This document shows, in pieces, positions 15,401-24,012 of a stretch of 64,000 bases of DNA. This DNA is from a virus. Under the pieces are notes generated by a model. That model had not been told where the DNA came from and searched no databases. It worked only from the letters and a program-made list of their open reading frames with translations. Position 1 is the first letter of the stretch. Each line of letters starts with the position of its first letter. Position numbers and translations under genes: made by a program. The stretch covers positions 20,027 to 84,026 of the IMG/VR virus record IMGVR_UViG_3300044629_000131. One strand, given 5' to 3'.

Positions 15401-17053
15401 GTGGCAGCTGGTACTGATGTATATTTGGGTAATCCTAATCTAAAGAAAGCGGGAACCCAAATATCATTTACAAAAAAACAAATCAACGAATGGATCAAGT
15501 GTAAAAATGATCCAGTCTATTTTGCTGAAAATTATATTAAGATTATCTCACTAGACGAAGGTTTGGTGCCATTTGAGATGTATGATTTCCAGAAGAAGAT
15601 TTTACAAGACTTCCATGAAAACAGATTTAACATCGCAAAGCTCCCAAGACAAACTGGAAAATCCACTACGGTTGTTGCTTATCTGCTTTATTACGCAATA
15701 TTCTTTGATAGCGTTAATATTGGTATTCTCGCTAACAAAGCTTCAACATCTAGGGAACTCCTAAGCAGACTTCAACTAGCATATGAAAATCTACCAAAGT
15801 GGATGCAGCATGGTGTAGTTGTTTGGAACAAAGGTAATGTCGAACTTGAAAACGGATCAAAAATTCTGGCATCTTCTACATCTGCGTCTGCTGTCAGAGG
15901 CATGTCGTTTAATATCCTCTTCCTCGACGAATTCGCTTTCGTTCCAAACCATGTTGCAGAGCAATTCTTTGCCTCTGTTTATCCTACTATTACTTCTGGT
16001 AAGAGCACGAAAGTCATAATCATCTCAACACCAAATGGTATGAACCACTTCTACAAGATGTGGATTGATGCCAAGAACGGCAAGAATGGTTATGTAATGA
16101 ATGAGGTTCATTGGTCTCAGGTTCCTGGTAGAGATGCGAAGTGGAAAGAAGAGACCCTTAAGAATACTTCTGCCAGACAGTTCGCACAAGAATTTGAATG
16201 TGACTTTCTTGGTTCTGCTGATACCCTAATCAGTCCAGCAAAACTTCAAAATATACCATTTACTGACCCAATTACATCCAATGCAGGACTTGATATCCAC
16301 GAAAGAGTACAAAAAGATCACGAATACATTATTACTGTTGATGTTGCCAGAGGAATTGGTGGCGACTATAGTGCTTTCGTCGTGTTTGATATCACCACAC
16401 TGCCGTATAAGATCGTGGCAAAGTACAGAAATAATGAAATTAAACCTGTACTGTTTCCCTCGGTAATTTTACAGGTAGCGAAAGAATATAATTTACCATA
16501 TATCCTAGTAGAAGTCAACGATATTGGTGATAGTATTGCCGCCACTTTGAACTATGATCTAGAATATCCTAACGTATTAATGTGTGCGATGCGTGGCAGA
16601 GCAGGGCAAATTGTTGGTACAGGTTTCTCTGGAATGAAAACTCAACTTGGTGTCAAGATGAGTGTGACGGTTAAGAAATTGGGTTGCGCTAATCTCAAAG
16701 CAATTATCGAAGAAGATAAACTAACTTTTGGTGACTTCGAAATTCTACAAGAGCTCACCACGTTCATTCAGAAAAAGATGGCATGGGAAGCTGACGAGGG
16801 ATATCATGATGACCTTGTGATGTGTTTGGTTCTCTTTGCATGGTTAGTCATGCAAGAATACTTCAAAGAGATGACAGATCAGGATGTTCGTCGTCGCATC
16901 TACGAAGAACAAAGAAATCAAATCGAACAAGATATGGCGCCATTTGGTTTTGTTGACGATGGACTTGGCGATGATAGTTTTATAGATGCCGATGGATCTT
17001 TATGGGAGTATGGAAATACTCAAGAAGAAGTAAGTTATATGTGGAATTACTAA
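15401..17053 (+). CDS. gp17: Terminase large subunit gp17
   Basis: 550 residues. The packaging ATPase has Walker A in KLPRQTGKSTT near residue 87, Walker B in ILFLDEFAF near residue 173 and the coupling motif IISTPNG near 209. The C-terminal RNase H-like nuclease begins around TVDVARGIGGDYSAF and includes YHDDLVMCL. It cuts concatemers and pumps DNA into the prohead through gp20. The start is GTG at 15401, the only credible one after the previous stop. Slightly shorter than T4 gp17 (610). Confidence 0.95.
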   Translation: MAAGTDVYLGNPNLKKAGTQISFTKKQINEWIKCKNDPVYFAENYIKIISLDEGLVPFEMYDFQKKILQDFHENRFNIAKLPRQTGKSTTVVAYLLYYAIFFDSVNIGILANKASTSRELLSRLQLAYENLPKWMQHGVVVWNKGNVELENGSKILASSTSASAVRGMSFNILFLDEFAFVPNHVAEQFFASVYPTITSGKSTKVIIISTPNGMNHFYKMWIDAKNGKNGYVMNEVHWSQVPGRDAKWKEETLKNTSARQFAQEFECDFLGSADTLISPAKLQNIPFTDPITSNAGLDIHERVQKDHEYIITVDVARGIGGDYSAFVVFDITTLPYKIVAKYRNNEIKPVLFPSVILQVAKEYNLPYILVEVNDIGDSIAATLNYDLEYPNVLMCAMRGRAGQIVGTGFSGMKTQLGVKMSVTVKKLGCANLKAIIEEDKLTFGDFEILQELTTFIQKKMAWEADEGYHDDLVMCLVLFAWLVMQEYFKEMTDQDVRRRIYEEQRNQIEQDMAPFGFVDDGLGDDSFIDADGSLWEYGNTQEEVSYMWNY

Positions 17054-17277
17054 TGGACTTAGAAGATCAGTTTTCTTTAGAACATCTTATCTTTAAAGAG
17101 AGAAAGTGTAGAACTTGTCACAAAGAAAAAGACCTTCTTACAGATTTCTATTTGATTAGAAAAAACAAAAGACCATTTCCGTCAGCATATTCATACGAAT
17201 GTAAAGCATGTACGGTCAAAAGAATTATCGAAGCAAGAAAAAAAGATCATACAAATTGGTCATATCCAGATTGGTAG
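17053..17277 (+). CDS. Small zinc-finger protein after gp17
   Basis: 74 residues from the ATG at 17053, overlapping the gp17 stop by one base (TAATG). Its CRTCHKEKDLLTDFY...YECKACTVKRIIEARKK is a CxxC/CxxC module resembling the N-terminal zinc module of the endonuclease VII-type protein at 13512, but without a nuclease domain. A DNA or protein adaptor is plausible. Its position after gp17 suggests a packaging-related role; unproven. Confidence 0.65.
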   Translation: MDLEDQFSLEHLIFKERKCRTCHKEKDLLTDFYLIRKNKRPFPSAYSYECKACTVKRIIEARKKDHTNWSYPDW

Positions 17278-17318
17278 TATGTTCATGCATTGTTTCCCCC
17301 TCTGAACATCACTAATTT

Positions 17319-17325
17319 CTAAATA
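17319..17325 (+). promoter_or_regulatory. Possible late promoter CTAAATA before gp18
   Basis: CTAAATA lies about 36 bases before the sheath gene, with a second AT-rich GATAAAT at 17332. The ribosome site AGAGG precedes the gp18 ATG. Confidence 0.35.
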
Positions 17326-17360
17326 GATTTAGATAAATTTGATATCTAAGAGGTAAACAA

Positions 17361-19544
17361 ATGGCAAGTCAAGTCTCGCCTGGTGTTGTTATTAAGGAGC
17401 GTGATTTATCCAATGCTGTAGTAACTGGAGCACTCGCTATTCGCGCTGCTTTTGCCACTACATTTCGCACTGGACCAGTAGGCAAAGTAATTAACGTCAA
17501 TTCTGAAAGAGAATTAATTGACACCTTCGGAACACCAGCTGAGGCAAATGCTTCCGATTGGTTAGTGGGAGCAGAATTCCTACGTTACGGTGGACAATTA
17601 GCAGTTCTCCGCGCAGAAACAACCGTAAAGAACGCAACTAAGAGTGGCACTGGAGTTCTAATCGCTGATAAAGAAGCTTTTGATGCTGGTGTTACAACAG
17701 AAAAATTCGCTGCTCGTTACGCAGGAACCGAAGGTAATTACTATCGTGTAGTTATCGTTGATCGTGGTGCTGATTACAAAGTAGCAAAAGTAGGTCACGG
17801 TCTCTCGGTTGGTGGTACTTTCACAGATAACGCTGGTGTTACTCACGAAGTTTATGACGTTGTTGATAACGACAACTTCACAATCGTAAAGGGAAGCGCA
17901 GTACCAACATCAATTCCAACAGGAAAAATCCTAACAACCAATTCGGTTAGCGGAACTGCTGCCACTGGATCTGCTTCATATACTAGCGTTGCTTACACAA
18001 CTAACAGTGCTGCTGGAACAGGAGCAACATTCAATGTTTCTCGTGCTGGTGGAACTTACACAGTTACAGTTTCTGGTGGTGGATCTGGTTATGTTGCTGG
18101 AGATACTTTCACAATTCTTGGAACTGCTTTAGGTGGAACTTCCCCAACAAACGACTTAACATTCAATGCTGCTACCGTTGTTACCGTAGCATCAACGGTT
18201 TCCGCATACACCAACTCAGATTGGAACGCAGAACTAATTGGATCAACTGGTCTATCATTCAAGGCAATTGGTCCTCGTCCTGGTACTTCACCTTGGGCAG
18301 CAGAGCGTTATCTTTCATATGATGAAGTTCATGTTGCTGTAATTGACGAAAGAGATAATACTGTTGTTGAGCGTTTCCCATATCTTTCAAAGATCTCTGA
18401 TGCTAAGTCACCAGAAGGAAATTCAACATACTGGAAGTCAGCAATCAATGAGTTTTCAAACTACATCTATGCTGGTCAAGAATTGACTTCTGCTGAAATC
18501 ACAACTGCTGGTGAAAATCCTGGTGGAACTGCTGCTTCATACGCAGCAACTTCAGGTGCTCCAAAAGAATTGTCAAGAATTCTTCAAACTGCTGGCGGAA
18601 CTCTATCAGGTGGTCTTGATGATTATGCTTACACTGCTGGAGAAATTCAAGCAGCATATGATACTTTCCTTGATACAGAAGAAACCCAAATTGACTTTGT
18701 TCTAATGGGTGGTTCAATGAGTAATGAAGTTGATACAATTGCTAAGGCACAAGCAGTTGCTGCTGTCGCAAATAGCAGAAAAGATTGTGTCGCTTTCCTC
18801 TCACCATATGTTGGTAATCAGGTAGCTACTTCTGGAGGTGCTGCTATTACAGCATCTACCCAACTTTCAAATACCATCGCTTTCTTTGACAACATTGCTT
18901 CTAGCTCCTATGTTGTTTTAGATAGTGGTATCAAATACACCTATGATCGTTTCAACGATAAGTATCGTTACATCGGTTGTAACGGTGATGTTGCTGGACT
19001 TTGTGTTTCAACCTCGGCAATTCTAGATGACTGGTTCTCACCAGCTGGTCTAAATCGTGGGGGTGTTCAAAATGTTGTGAAGCTTGCTTTCAATCCAAAC
19101 AAAGCAGCAAGAGATGATCTCTACAGCAACAGAATTAACCCAATCGTTTCACTTCCTGGTTCTGGTCCTGTTCTCTTTGGAGACAAGACTGGTCTTGCTT
19201 CACCTTCCGCATTTGATAGAATTAACGTTCGTCGTTTGTTCCTCAATGTTGAGAAGAGAGCAAAAGCACTTGCTGAAGGAGTACTCTTTGAGCAAAACGA
19301 TAGCACCACTCGTTCAAACTTCACCGCTTCAATTTCTTCTTACTTAGCAGAAGTTCAAGCACGTAGAGGTGTCACTGACTTCCTTGTTGTTTGCGATGAA
19401 ACAAACAATACCCCAGAAGTCATTGATAGAAATGAGTTTGTGGCTGAACTCTACCTCAAGCCAACCCGCTCAATCAACTATGTAACGGTTACCGTAACGG
19501 CAACCAGAACGGGCGTTTCCTTCTCGGAAGTCGTTGGTAGATAA
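17361..19544 (+). CDS. gp18: Tail sheath protein gp18 with an inserted beta module
   Basis: 727 residues, longer than T4 gp18 (659). The N-terminus (SQVSPGVVIKERDLSNAV) and C-terminal half (DRINVRRLFLNVEKRAKALA, FVAELYLKPTRSINYVTVT) are typical of contractile sheath subunits. Residues about 195-280 contain an inserted domain with RAGGTYTVTVSGGGSGYVAG and TILGTALGG, closely similar to part of the 54462 product. The insert probably decorates the outer surface of the sheath. AGAGG ribosome site; expressed with gp19. Confidence 0.95.
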   Translation: MASQVSPGVVIKERDLSNAVVTGALAIRAAFATTFRTGPVGKVINVNSERELIDTFGTPAEANASDWLVGAEFLRYGGQLAVLRAETTVKNATKSGTGVLIADKEAFDAGVTTEKFAARYAGTEGNYYRVVIVDRGADYKVAKVGHGLSVGGTFTDNAGVTHEVYDVVDNDNFTIVKGSAVPTSIPTGKILTTNSVSGTAATGSASYTSVAYTTNSAAGTGATFNVSRAGGTYTVTVSGGGSGYVAGDTFTILGTALGGTSPTNDLTFNAATVVTVASTVSAYTNSDWNAELIGSTGLSFKAIGPRPGTSPWAAERYLSYDEVHVAVIDERDNTVVERFPYLSKISDAKSPEGNSTYWKSAINEFSNYIYAGQELTSAEITTAGENPGGTAASYAATSGAPKELSRILQTAGGTLSGGLDDYAYTAGEIQAAYDTFLDTEETQIDFVLMGGSMSNEVDTIAKAQAVAAVANSRKDCVAFLSPYVGNQVATSGGAAITASTQLSNTIAFFDNIASSSYVVLDSGIKYTYDRFNDKYRYIGCNGDVAGLCVSTSAILDDWFSPAGLNRGGVQNVVKLAFNPNKAARDDLYSNRINPIVSLPGSGPVLFGDKTGLASPSAFDRINVRRLFLNVEKRAKALAEGVLFEQNDSTTRSNFTASISSYLAEVQARRGVTDFLVVCDETNNTPEVIDRNEFVAELYLKPTRSINYVTVTVTATRTGVSFSEVVGR
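17967..18197 (+). other. Inserted beta domain in gp18 shared with the 54462 product
   Basis: Encodes residues about 203-279 of gp18. Most positions match residues 153-228 of the virion protein at 54462, including RAGG(T/V)YTVTV, GSGY and TILG(T/S)ALGG, although the DNA has diverged. Confidence 0.8.
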
Positions 19545-19581
19545 TTAGTAGTATAAGAAAAAATCACAGAGGTAACCACTA

Positions 19582-20169
19582 ATGGCATCGTCAAACGTAA
19601 GTCAGTTCCTACAAACTATCGGTCAGGGCGTGAAGCCCAACATGTTCCTGATTGATGTTCAGTTTCCTGCCACGCTATCAAAGCAGTCAGAAGATCAAAA
19701 TCTTACAAATCTACTTTGTAAGTCAGCAGCACTCCCAGGTTCAAACCTAGGTGTTATCGAAGTTCCTTTCCGTGGAAGAACAGTTAAGATCGCAGGTGAT
19801 CGCACCTTTGATACTTGGACTGCCACCTTCTTCAACGATAAGGACTTCAAACTACGCTCATTCTTTGAGCAGTGGGCAAATAGCATCAACACTCACGAGG
19901 GCAACACTGCTCCTCTCTTTACTCCAAACAATTCGTCTGGTTATATGGCTGACCTTGGAGTTAAGCAACTAGAGAAAGATGCTAGCGAAGAAGGTGCTAT
20001 CTTGAGAACATACTCACTCAAGTATTGCTTCCCAACCAATGTTTCTCAAATTGATGTTGCTTATGATAGCAATGATCAAATTGAAGAATTCACAGTTGAG
20101 TTCCAATATTCGTACTTCACTGCCGAGGCAGGAACCAGACAGGGCGTATCTTCACTCCCAGTAGTCTGA
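19582..20169 (+). CDS. gp19: Tail tube protein gp19
   Basis: 195 residues. Recognised by SNVSQFLQTIGQGVKPNMFL, the AALPGSNLGVIEVPFRGR segment and the central FDTWTATFFNDKDF stretch. It forms the inner tube through which DNA is ejected and lies inside the gp18 sheath. An AGAGG ribosome site precedes the ATG. T4 gp19 is 163 residues. Confidence 0.93.
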   Translation: MASSNVSQFLQTIGQGVKPNMFLIDVQFPATLSKQSEDQNLTNLLCKSAALPGSNLGVIEVPFRGRTVKIAGDRTFDTWTATFFNDKDFKLRSFFEQWANSINTHEGNTAPLFTPNNSSGYMADLGVKQLEKDASEEGAILRTYSLKYCFPTNVSQIDVAYDSNDQIEEFTVEFQYSYFTAEAGTRQGVSSLPVV

Positions 20170-20175
20170 TAAATA
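20168..20175 (+). promoter_or_regulatory. Late promoter motif GATAAATA before gp20
   Basis: NATAAATA motif overlapping the gp19 TGA stop, 37 bases before the gp20 ATG. Confidence 0.6.
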
Positions 20176-20204
20176 GTTGGAAGCAGTAATTTGAATATCT
20201 AATC

Positions 20205-21914
20205 ATGAGTCAACTATTTGGCTTCCAAATTAATCGAAAGGAGGCACAGAAGGGTCAGTCCCCTGTGCCTCCTTCTGCTGACGAACCGATTGCGGTTGCG
20301 GCAGGTGGTTATTATGGAACATATGTAGAAACGGATAATGCTTCTCAAGCTCGTAATGAGTTTGAGTTGATCCGTCGTTATCGTGACATGGCACTTCACC
20401 CAGAAGTTGATAGTGCTATTGATGAAGTTGTGAATGAATTTGTAGTAAGTGATGCTAACGATAGTCCAGTAGAAATCAACTTAGATAATCTAGATGTTGG
20501 ATCTGGAGTAAAAAATAAAATTAGAAATGAATTTGATTATATCAAAAGACTTTTAAATTTTGATAATCGCGCACATGAGATTGTGCGTAACTGGTATATT
20601 GATGGTAGAGTATTCTACCACAAAGTAATTGATCTAGACAACCCAAAGAAAGGTATTACGGAACTTCGTTATATTGATCCGATGAAGATCAAGAAGGTTC
20701 GTCAAAAGATTGATGATAAACCAAAAGATTCTCTTGCTCGTGCTGCCATCAAAGGAACAGCACTTGAGTATGAGTACGGAACATTTGTAGATTATTATTT
20801 GTTCAATCCAAAAGGTTTCTATCAAGGTGGTGTCCTAGGACCAATTGGTGACATGTCACTTTCACAAGGAGTGAAGATGGCAGTTGATAGCGTCACCTTT
20901 ATTCCTTCTGGACTACAAGATCTCAATAAGCGTATGACGCTGAGCTTCCTCCATAAGGCAATCAAATCTCTCAATCAGCTGAGAATGATTGAAGATAGTT
21001 TGGTAATCTACAGATTGTCACGCGCACCAGAACGTAGAATTTTTTATATTGATGTAGGCAATCTTCCAAAGGTAAAAGCAGAGCAATACCTCCGCGATGT
21101 AATGTCTCGTTACAGAAATAAACTTGTATATGATTCTTCAACTGGAGAGATGCGTGATGATAAAAAGCATATGTCTATGCTTGAAGATTTCTGGTTACCT
21201 CGTCGTGAAGGCGGTAGAGGAACTGAGATCACTACACTCCCAGGCGGTCAAAACCTTGGCGAACTCAAGGACGTTGAGTATTTCAAAAAGAAACTTTACA
21301 ACTCACTAAACCTACCACCTTCCCGCCTTACGGATGACAACAAAGGGTTTAATCTTGGTAAGACCACAGAGGTTCTCAGGGATGAACTCAAATTTGCTAA
21401 GTTCATCGGTCGTCTCCGCAAGCGTTTCAGCGAACTATTCCAGGATATTCTCAAGACACAACTAATTCTCAAGGGTATCATCTCACCAGAAGATTGGGAT
21501 GATATGAAAGAGCATATCCAATACGACTTCTTATTTGATAATCATTTCAACGAACTGAAAGAAATTGAAATGATGACACAGCGTATTGCTATTGTCACAC
21601 AGATGGATCCTTTTGCTGGCAAATACTTCTCTGTTGAATATATCCGTAAGCATATCCTCAATCAAACTGAAAAAGAATTCAAGGAAATTGATAAGCAGAT
21701 GAAGGGAGAGATCGCATCTGGTCTTGCGATTGATCCAGCACAGACAAATATGCTGGATACTATGTCACAGCAAAACACAGCATTTAGTCCAGAAATTTCA
21801 AATATTCAGGCACAAGATAGTGCTGCTAGAGAGCAAGAAGCTGCGGACGCAAATCTAGATCGAGAGATGGAAAAGATGAAGGCGCAACCTAAACCTACGC
21901 CAAAGTCTAAATAA
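20205..21914 (+). CDS. gp20: Portal vertex protein gp20
   Basis: 569 residues (T4: 524). Typical stretches include NEFELIRRYRDMALHPEVDS, IRNWY-like ERIVRNWYIDGRVFYHK, VTFIPSGL, PERRIFYIDVGNLPKVKAEQ and the FNLGKTTEVLRDELKFAKF helix region. gp20 makes the dodecameric portal at the special capsid vertex and docks the terminase. The C-terminus is Gln/Ala/Lys-rich. g20 is the standard cyanomyovirus diversity marker, so this gene allows lineage placement. Confidence 0.95.
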   Translation: MSQLFGFQINRKEAQKGQSPVPPSADEPIAVAAGGYYGTYVETDNASQARNEFELIRRYRDMALHPEVDSAIDEVVNEFVVSDANDSPVEINLDNLDVGSGVKNKIRNEFDYIKRLLNFDNRAHEIVRNWYIDGRVFYHKVIDLDNPKKGITELRYIDPMKIKKVRQKIDDKPKDSLARAAIKGTALEYEYGTFVDYYLFNPKGFYQGGVLGPIGDMSLSQGVKMAVDSVTFIPSGLQDLNKRMTLSFLHKAIKSLNQLRMIEDSLVIYRLSRAPERRIFYIDVGNLPKVKAEQYLRDVMSRYRNKLVYDSSTGEMRDDKKHMSMLEDFWLPRREGGRGTEITTLPGGQNLGELKDVEYFKKKLYNSLNLPPSRLTDDNKGFNLGKTTEVLRDELKFAKFIGRLRKRFSELFQDILKTQLILKGIISPEDWDDMKEHIQYDFLFDNHFNELKEIEMMTQRIAIVTQMDPFAGKYFSVEYIRKHILNQTEKEFKEIDKQMKGEIASGLAIDPAQTNMLDTMSQQNTAFSPEISNIQAQDSAAREQEAADANLDREMEKMKAQPKPTPKSK

Positions 21915-21933
21915 AATATATTGTTATCTTATC

Positions 21934-22143
21934 ATGACTGAAACTAATAACGAAATGGGTGCCGTTGATATTGTTGGCAAGATCAGCGATAACGACAGAG
22001 CATCTGCGATTGACGCAATCCACGACATGCTATTTGCTAAAGCATCTGATGCTATGGCGCAATATAAGCAAGTAGTGGCAAACACATTCTTTGACGAACC
22101 AACCGAAACCGAAACCGATGAAACTGATAACGGAACAGATTGA
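21934..22143 (+). CDS. Small acidic protein at the gp67/gp68 position
   Basis: 69 residues: a helical part (AIDAIHDMLFAKASDAMAQY) and an acidic Glu/Thr/Asp tail. In T4 the genes between portal and protease encode prohead core proteins gp67 and gp68; this gene holds that place and has the expected small, charged, helical form. A CTAAATA motif lies across the gp20 stop. It overlaps gp21 by 26 bases. The core-protein role is inferred from position. Confidence 0.65.
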   Translation: MTETNNEMGAVDIVGKISDNDRASAIDAIHDMLFAKASDAMAQYKQVVANTFFDEPTETETDETDNGTD

Positions 22144-22762
22144 GGACGTAAAAGTTCTCACAGAAGAAAAGAACGGAAAGAAACTTCTTTATATTGAAGG
22201 AGTTTTTCTTCAGTCTGAACTCAAGAACCGCAACGGTCGTATGTATCCTTTCGATGTTCTCAACCGCGAGGTTCAGAGATACAACGAAGAATATGTAAAG
22301 TCAAAGAGAGCTCTTGGAGAACTAGGACACCCAGACGGTCCTACTATCAATCTTGATAGAGTGTCACATAGAATTGTTGAACTCCGCGCAGAAGGACACA
22401 ACTTCTATGGCAAGGCACAAATTCTAGATACTCCCATGGGACAGATTGCTAAGTCACTTCTTGGTGAAGGAGTACAACTTGGTGTTTCTTCTCGTGGCAT
22501 GGGAAGTATTGACAAGAGAGAGGATATCTCGATTGTCCGCGATGACTTCTTCCTAACCACCGCTGCTGATATTGTAGCAGATCCTTCCGCACCAGATGCT
22601 TTTGTAAATGGCATCATGGAAGGAAAAGAGTGGATTTGGGACAACGGAATTCTAAAGGAAGCGAAAGTAGATAAATATCGCAAGTATATTGATGAGGCAA
22701 CTCGTCAAAATATGGAAGCGAGAACGCTCAAAGTGTTTGAGCATTTTCTCTCAAATCTTTGA
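22118..22762 (+). CDS. gp21: Prohead protease gp21
   Basis: 214 residues from the ATG at 22118 (MKLITEQIEDVKVL); a TTG at 22091 is upstream but unlikely. A GELGHPDGP segment supplies the active-site His and LGVSSRGMGS the Ser, as in the S78 family of prohead serine proteases. It cleaves the core proteins and the capsid N-terminus before DNA packaging. It sits between portal and scaffold as in T4. Confidence 0.93.
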   Translation: MKLITEQIEDVKVLTEEKNGKKLLYIEGVFLQSELKNRNGRMYPFDVLNREVQRYNEEYVKSKRALGELGHPDGPTINLDRVSHRIVELRAEGHNFYGKAQILDTPMGQIAKSLLGEGVQLGVSSRGMGSIDKREDISIVRDDFFLTTAADIVADPSAPDAFVNGIMEGKEWIWDNGILKEAKVDKYRKYIDEATRQNMEARTLKVFEHFLSNL

Positions 22763-22765
22763 TTT

Positions 22766-22773
22766 CATAAATA
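22766..22773 (+). promoter_or_regulatory. Late promoter motif CATAAATA before gp22
   Basis: NATAAATA motif 41 bases before the gp22 ATG; a GAGG ribosome site lies between them. Confidence 0.6.
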
Positions 22774-22813
22774 AACTTAGAATAATTATACGGAAATTAC
22801 GAGGTAAACTCAA

Positions 22814-23974
22814 ATGTCAGATATGCTAAACGAAAAGTTTGAAGAGTTCGTTACCGAGCAAAAGGTGATTCTTGAAGCTGGCGATCCTATGCCAACTGTT
22901 CAAGCTTCTGTAATTCCTGGCTCTGGAAGCGACCCTTCACAGGTTTCTGACGTTCAGACTGCGAAGGCTGGCGGCAAAGATCCTGCTCCTACCGTCCAAC
23001 CTTCTGTTGCGATCGGTCAATCAGCTCCTGCTGATCTAGGCGGTTCAACCTCCGCGCCTCTTCATTCTAATGACGAAGATGGTGAAGAGAACCCAGGTGC
23101 GAAAGCAGCAGCACCTATCTCGCAAATTTCTGGTGATCCTCAGTTCGCAGCAAAGAAAGATGCTGGCGATCAAGGAACTCAACCAACAGTAAATGTTGCC
23201 GCAGCATACGGCATCACTAAGATGGGCGGAAATGTCACTTATCCAATTAAAGCTGGATTTGAAATTGACATGACCGACGACGTAAATGCTCTCCTTGAGG
23301 GCACCGAACTCTCAGAAGAGTTTGCTGAGAAAGCAAAGACAATCTTTGAAGCAGCAGTAACAGCAAAACTCAACTCAGAGTATGACAAGCTTGTAGAGCA
23401 CTTTGCCAACGAACTAGATAAGCAAGTTGAAGCAATCAAGAACGAACTTGCTGAAGAAGTTAATGGCACCGTGACCTACGCCATCGGTCAATGGATGGAA
23501 GAGAACCAAGTAGCTATTGACCGTGGTATCAGAAATGAGATTACCGAAGACTTCATCGCAGGTCTTAAGGGTCTCTTTGAAGAGCACTACATTTCGATCC
23601 CCGACGACAAGGTTGATGTGGTCGAAGGTATGGCTGAATCAATTCGTGAAATGGAAGAGCGCCTCGACGAACAGGTTAAGGCTAATGTGAAACTACAAAA
23701 TCGTCTGAATGAGACTGCCAAAATCAACATTCTGAACACTGTTTCGGAAGGACTAGCAGATACTCAGAAAGAAAAACTAGCAGCACTTGCTGAAGGTCTA
23801 GAGTTTGTCTCAGAAGAGTCATTCGCCGCGAAGGTAAAAACCATCAAGGAGTCTTACTTTAAAGAGTCAATCGCTACCCCAGTAGAGACTGTAGATGAAA
23901 CTCCAGTAGAGGGTCAGGAAGTATCACCAGCAATGGCAGCATACCTCCAAGCACTCAACCGCTGGGGTAACTGA
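22814..23974 (+). CDS. gp22: Prohead core scaffold gp22
   Basis: 386 residues, acidic and largely helical. The N-terminal part is Ala/Pro/Gly/Ser-rich and low in structure (residues about 20-140), followed by long helices with FAEKAKTIFEAAVTAKLNSE, a central coiled coil (MAESIREMEERLDEQVKANV) and a C-terminal AAYLQALNRW. This is the layout of the T4 scaffold, which is degraded by gp21 during maturation. T4 gp22 is 269 residues, so this form is longer at the N-terminus. Confidence 0.9.
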   Translation: MSDMLNEKFEEFVTEQKVILEAGDPMPTVQASVIPGSGSDPSQVSDVQTAKAGGKDPAPTVQPSVAIGQSAPADLGGSTSAPLHSNDEDGEENPGAKAAAPISQISGDPQFAAKKDAGDQGTQPTVNVAAAYGITKMGGNVTYPIKAGFEIDMTDDVNALLEGTELSEEFAEKAKTIFEAAVTAKLNSEYDKLVEHFANELDKQVEAIKNELAEEVNGTVTYAIGQWMEENQVAIDRGIRNEITEDFIAGLKGLFEEHYISIPDDKVDVVEGMAESIREMEERLDEQVKANVKLQNRLNETAKINILNTVSEGLADTQKEKLAALAEGLEFVSEESFAAKVKTIKESYFKESIATPVETVDETPVEGQEVSPAMAAYLQALNRWGN

Positions 23975-24012
23975 TAATTCGTTAACACCTATTTTTCAAA
24001 CGGAGCAAACAA

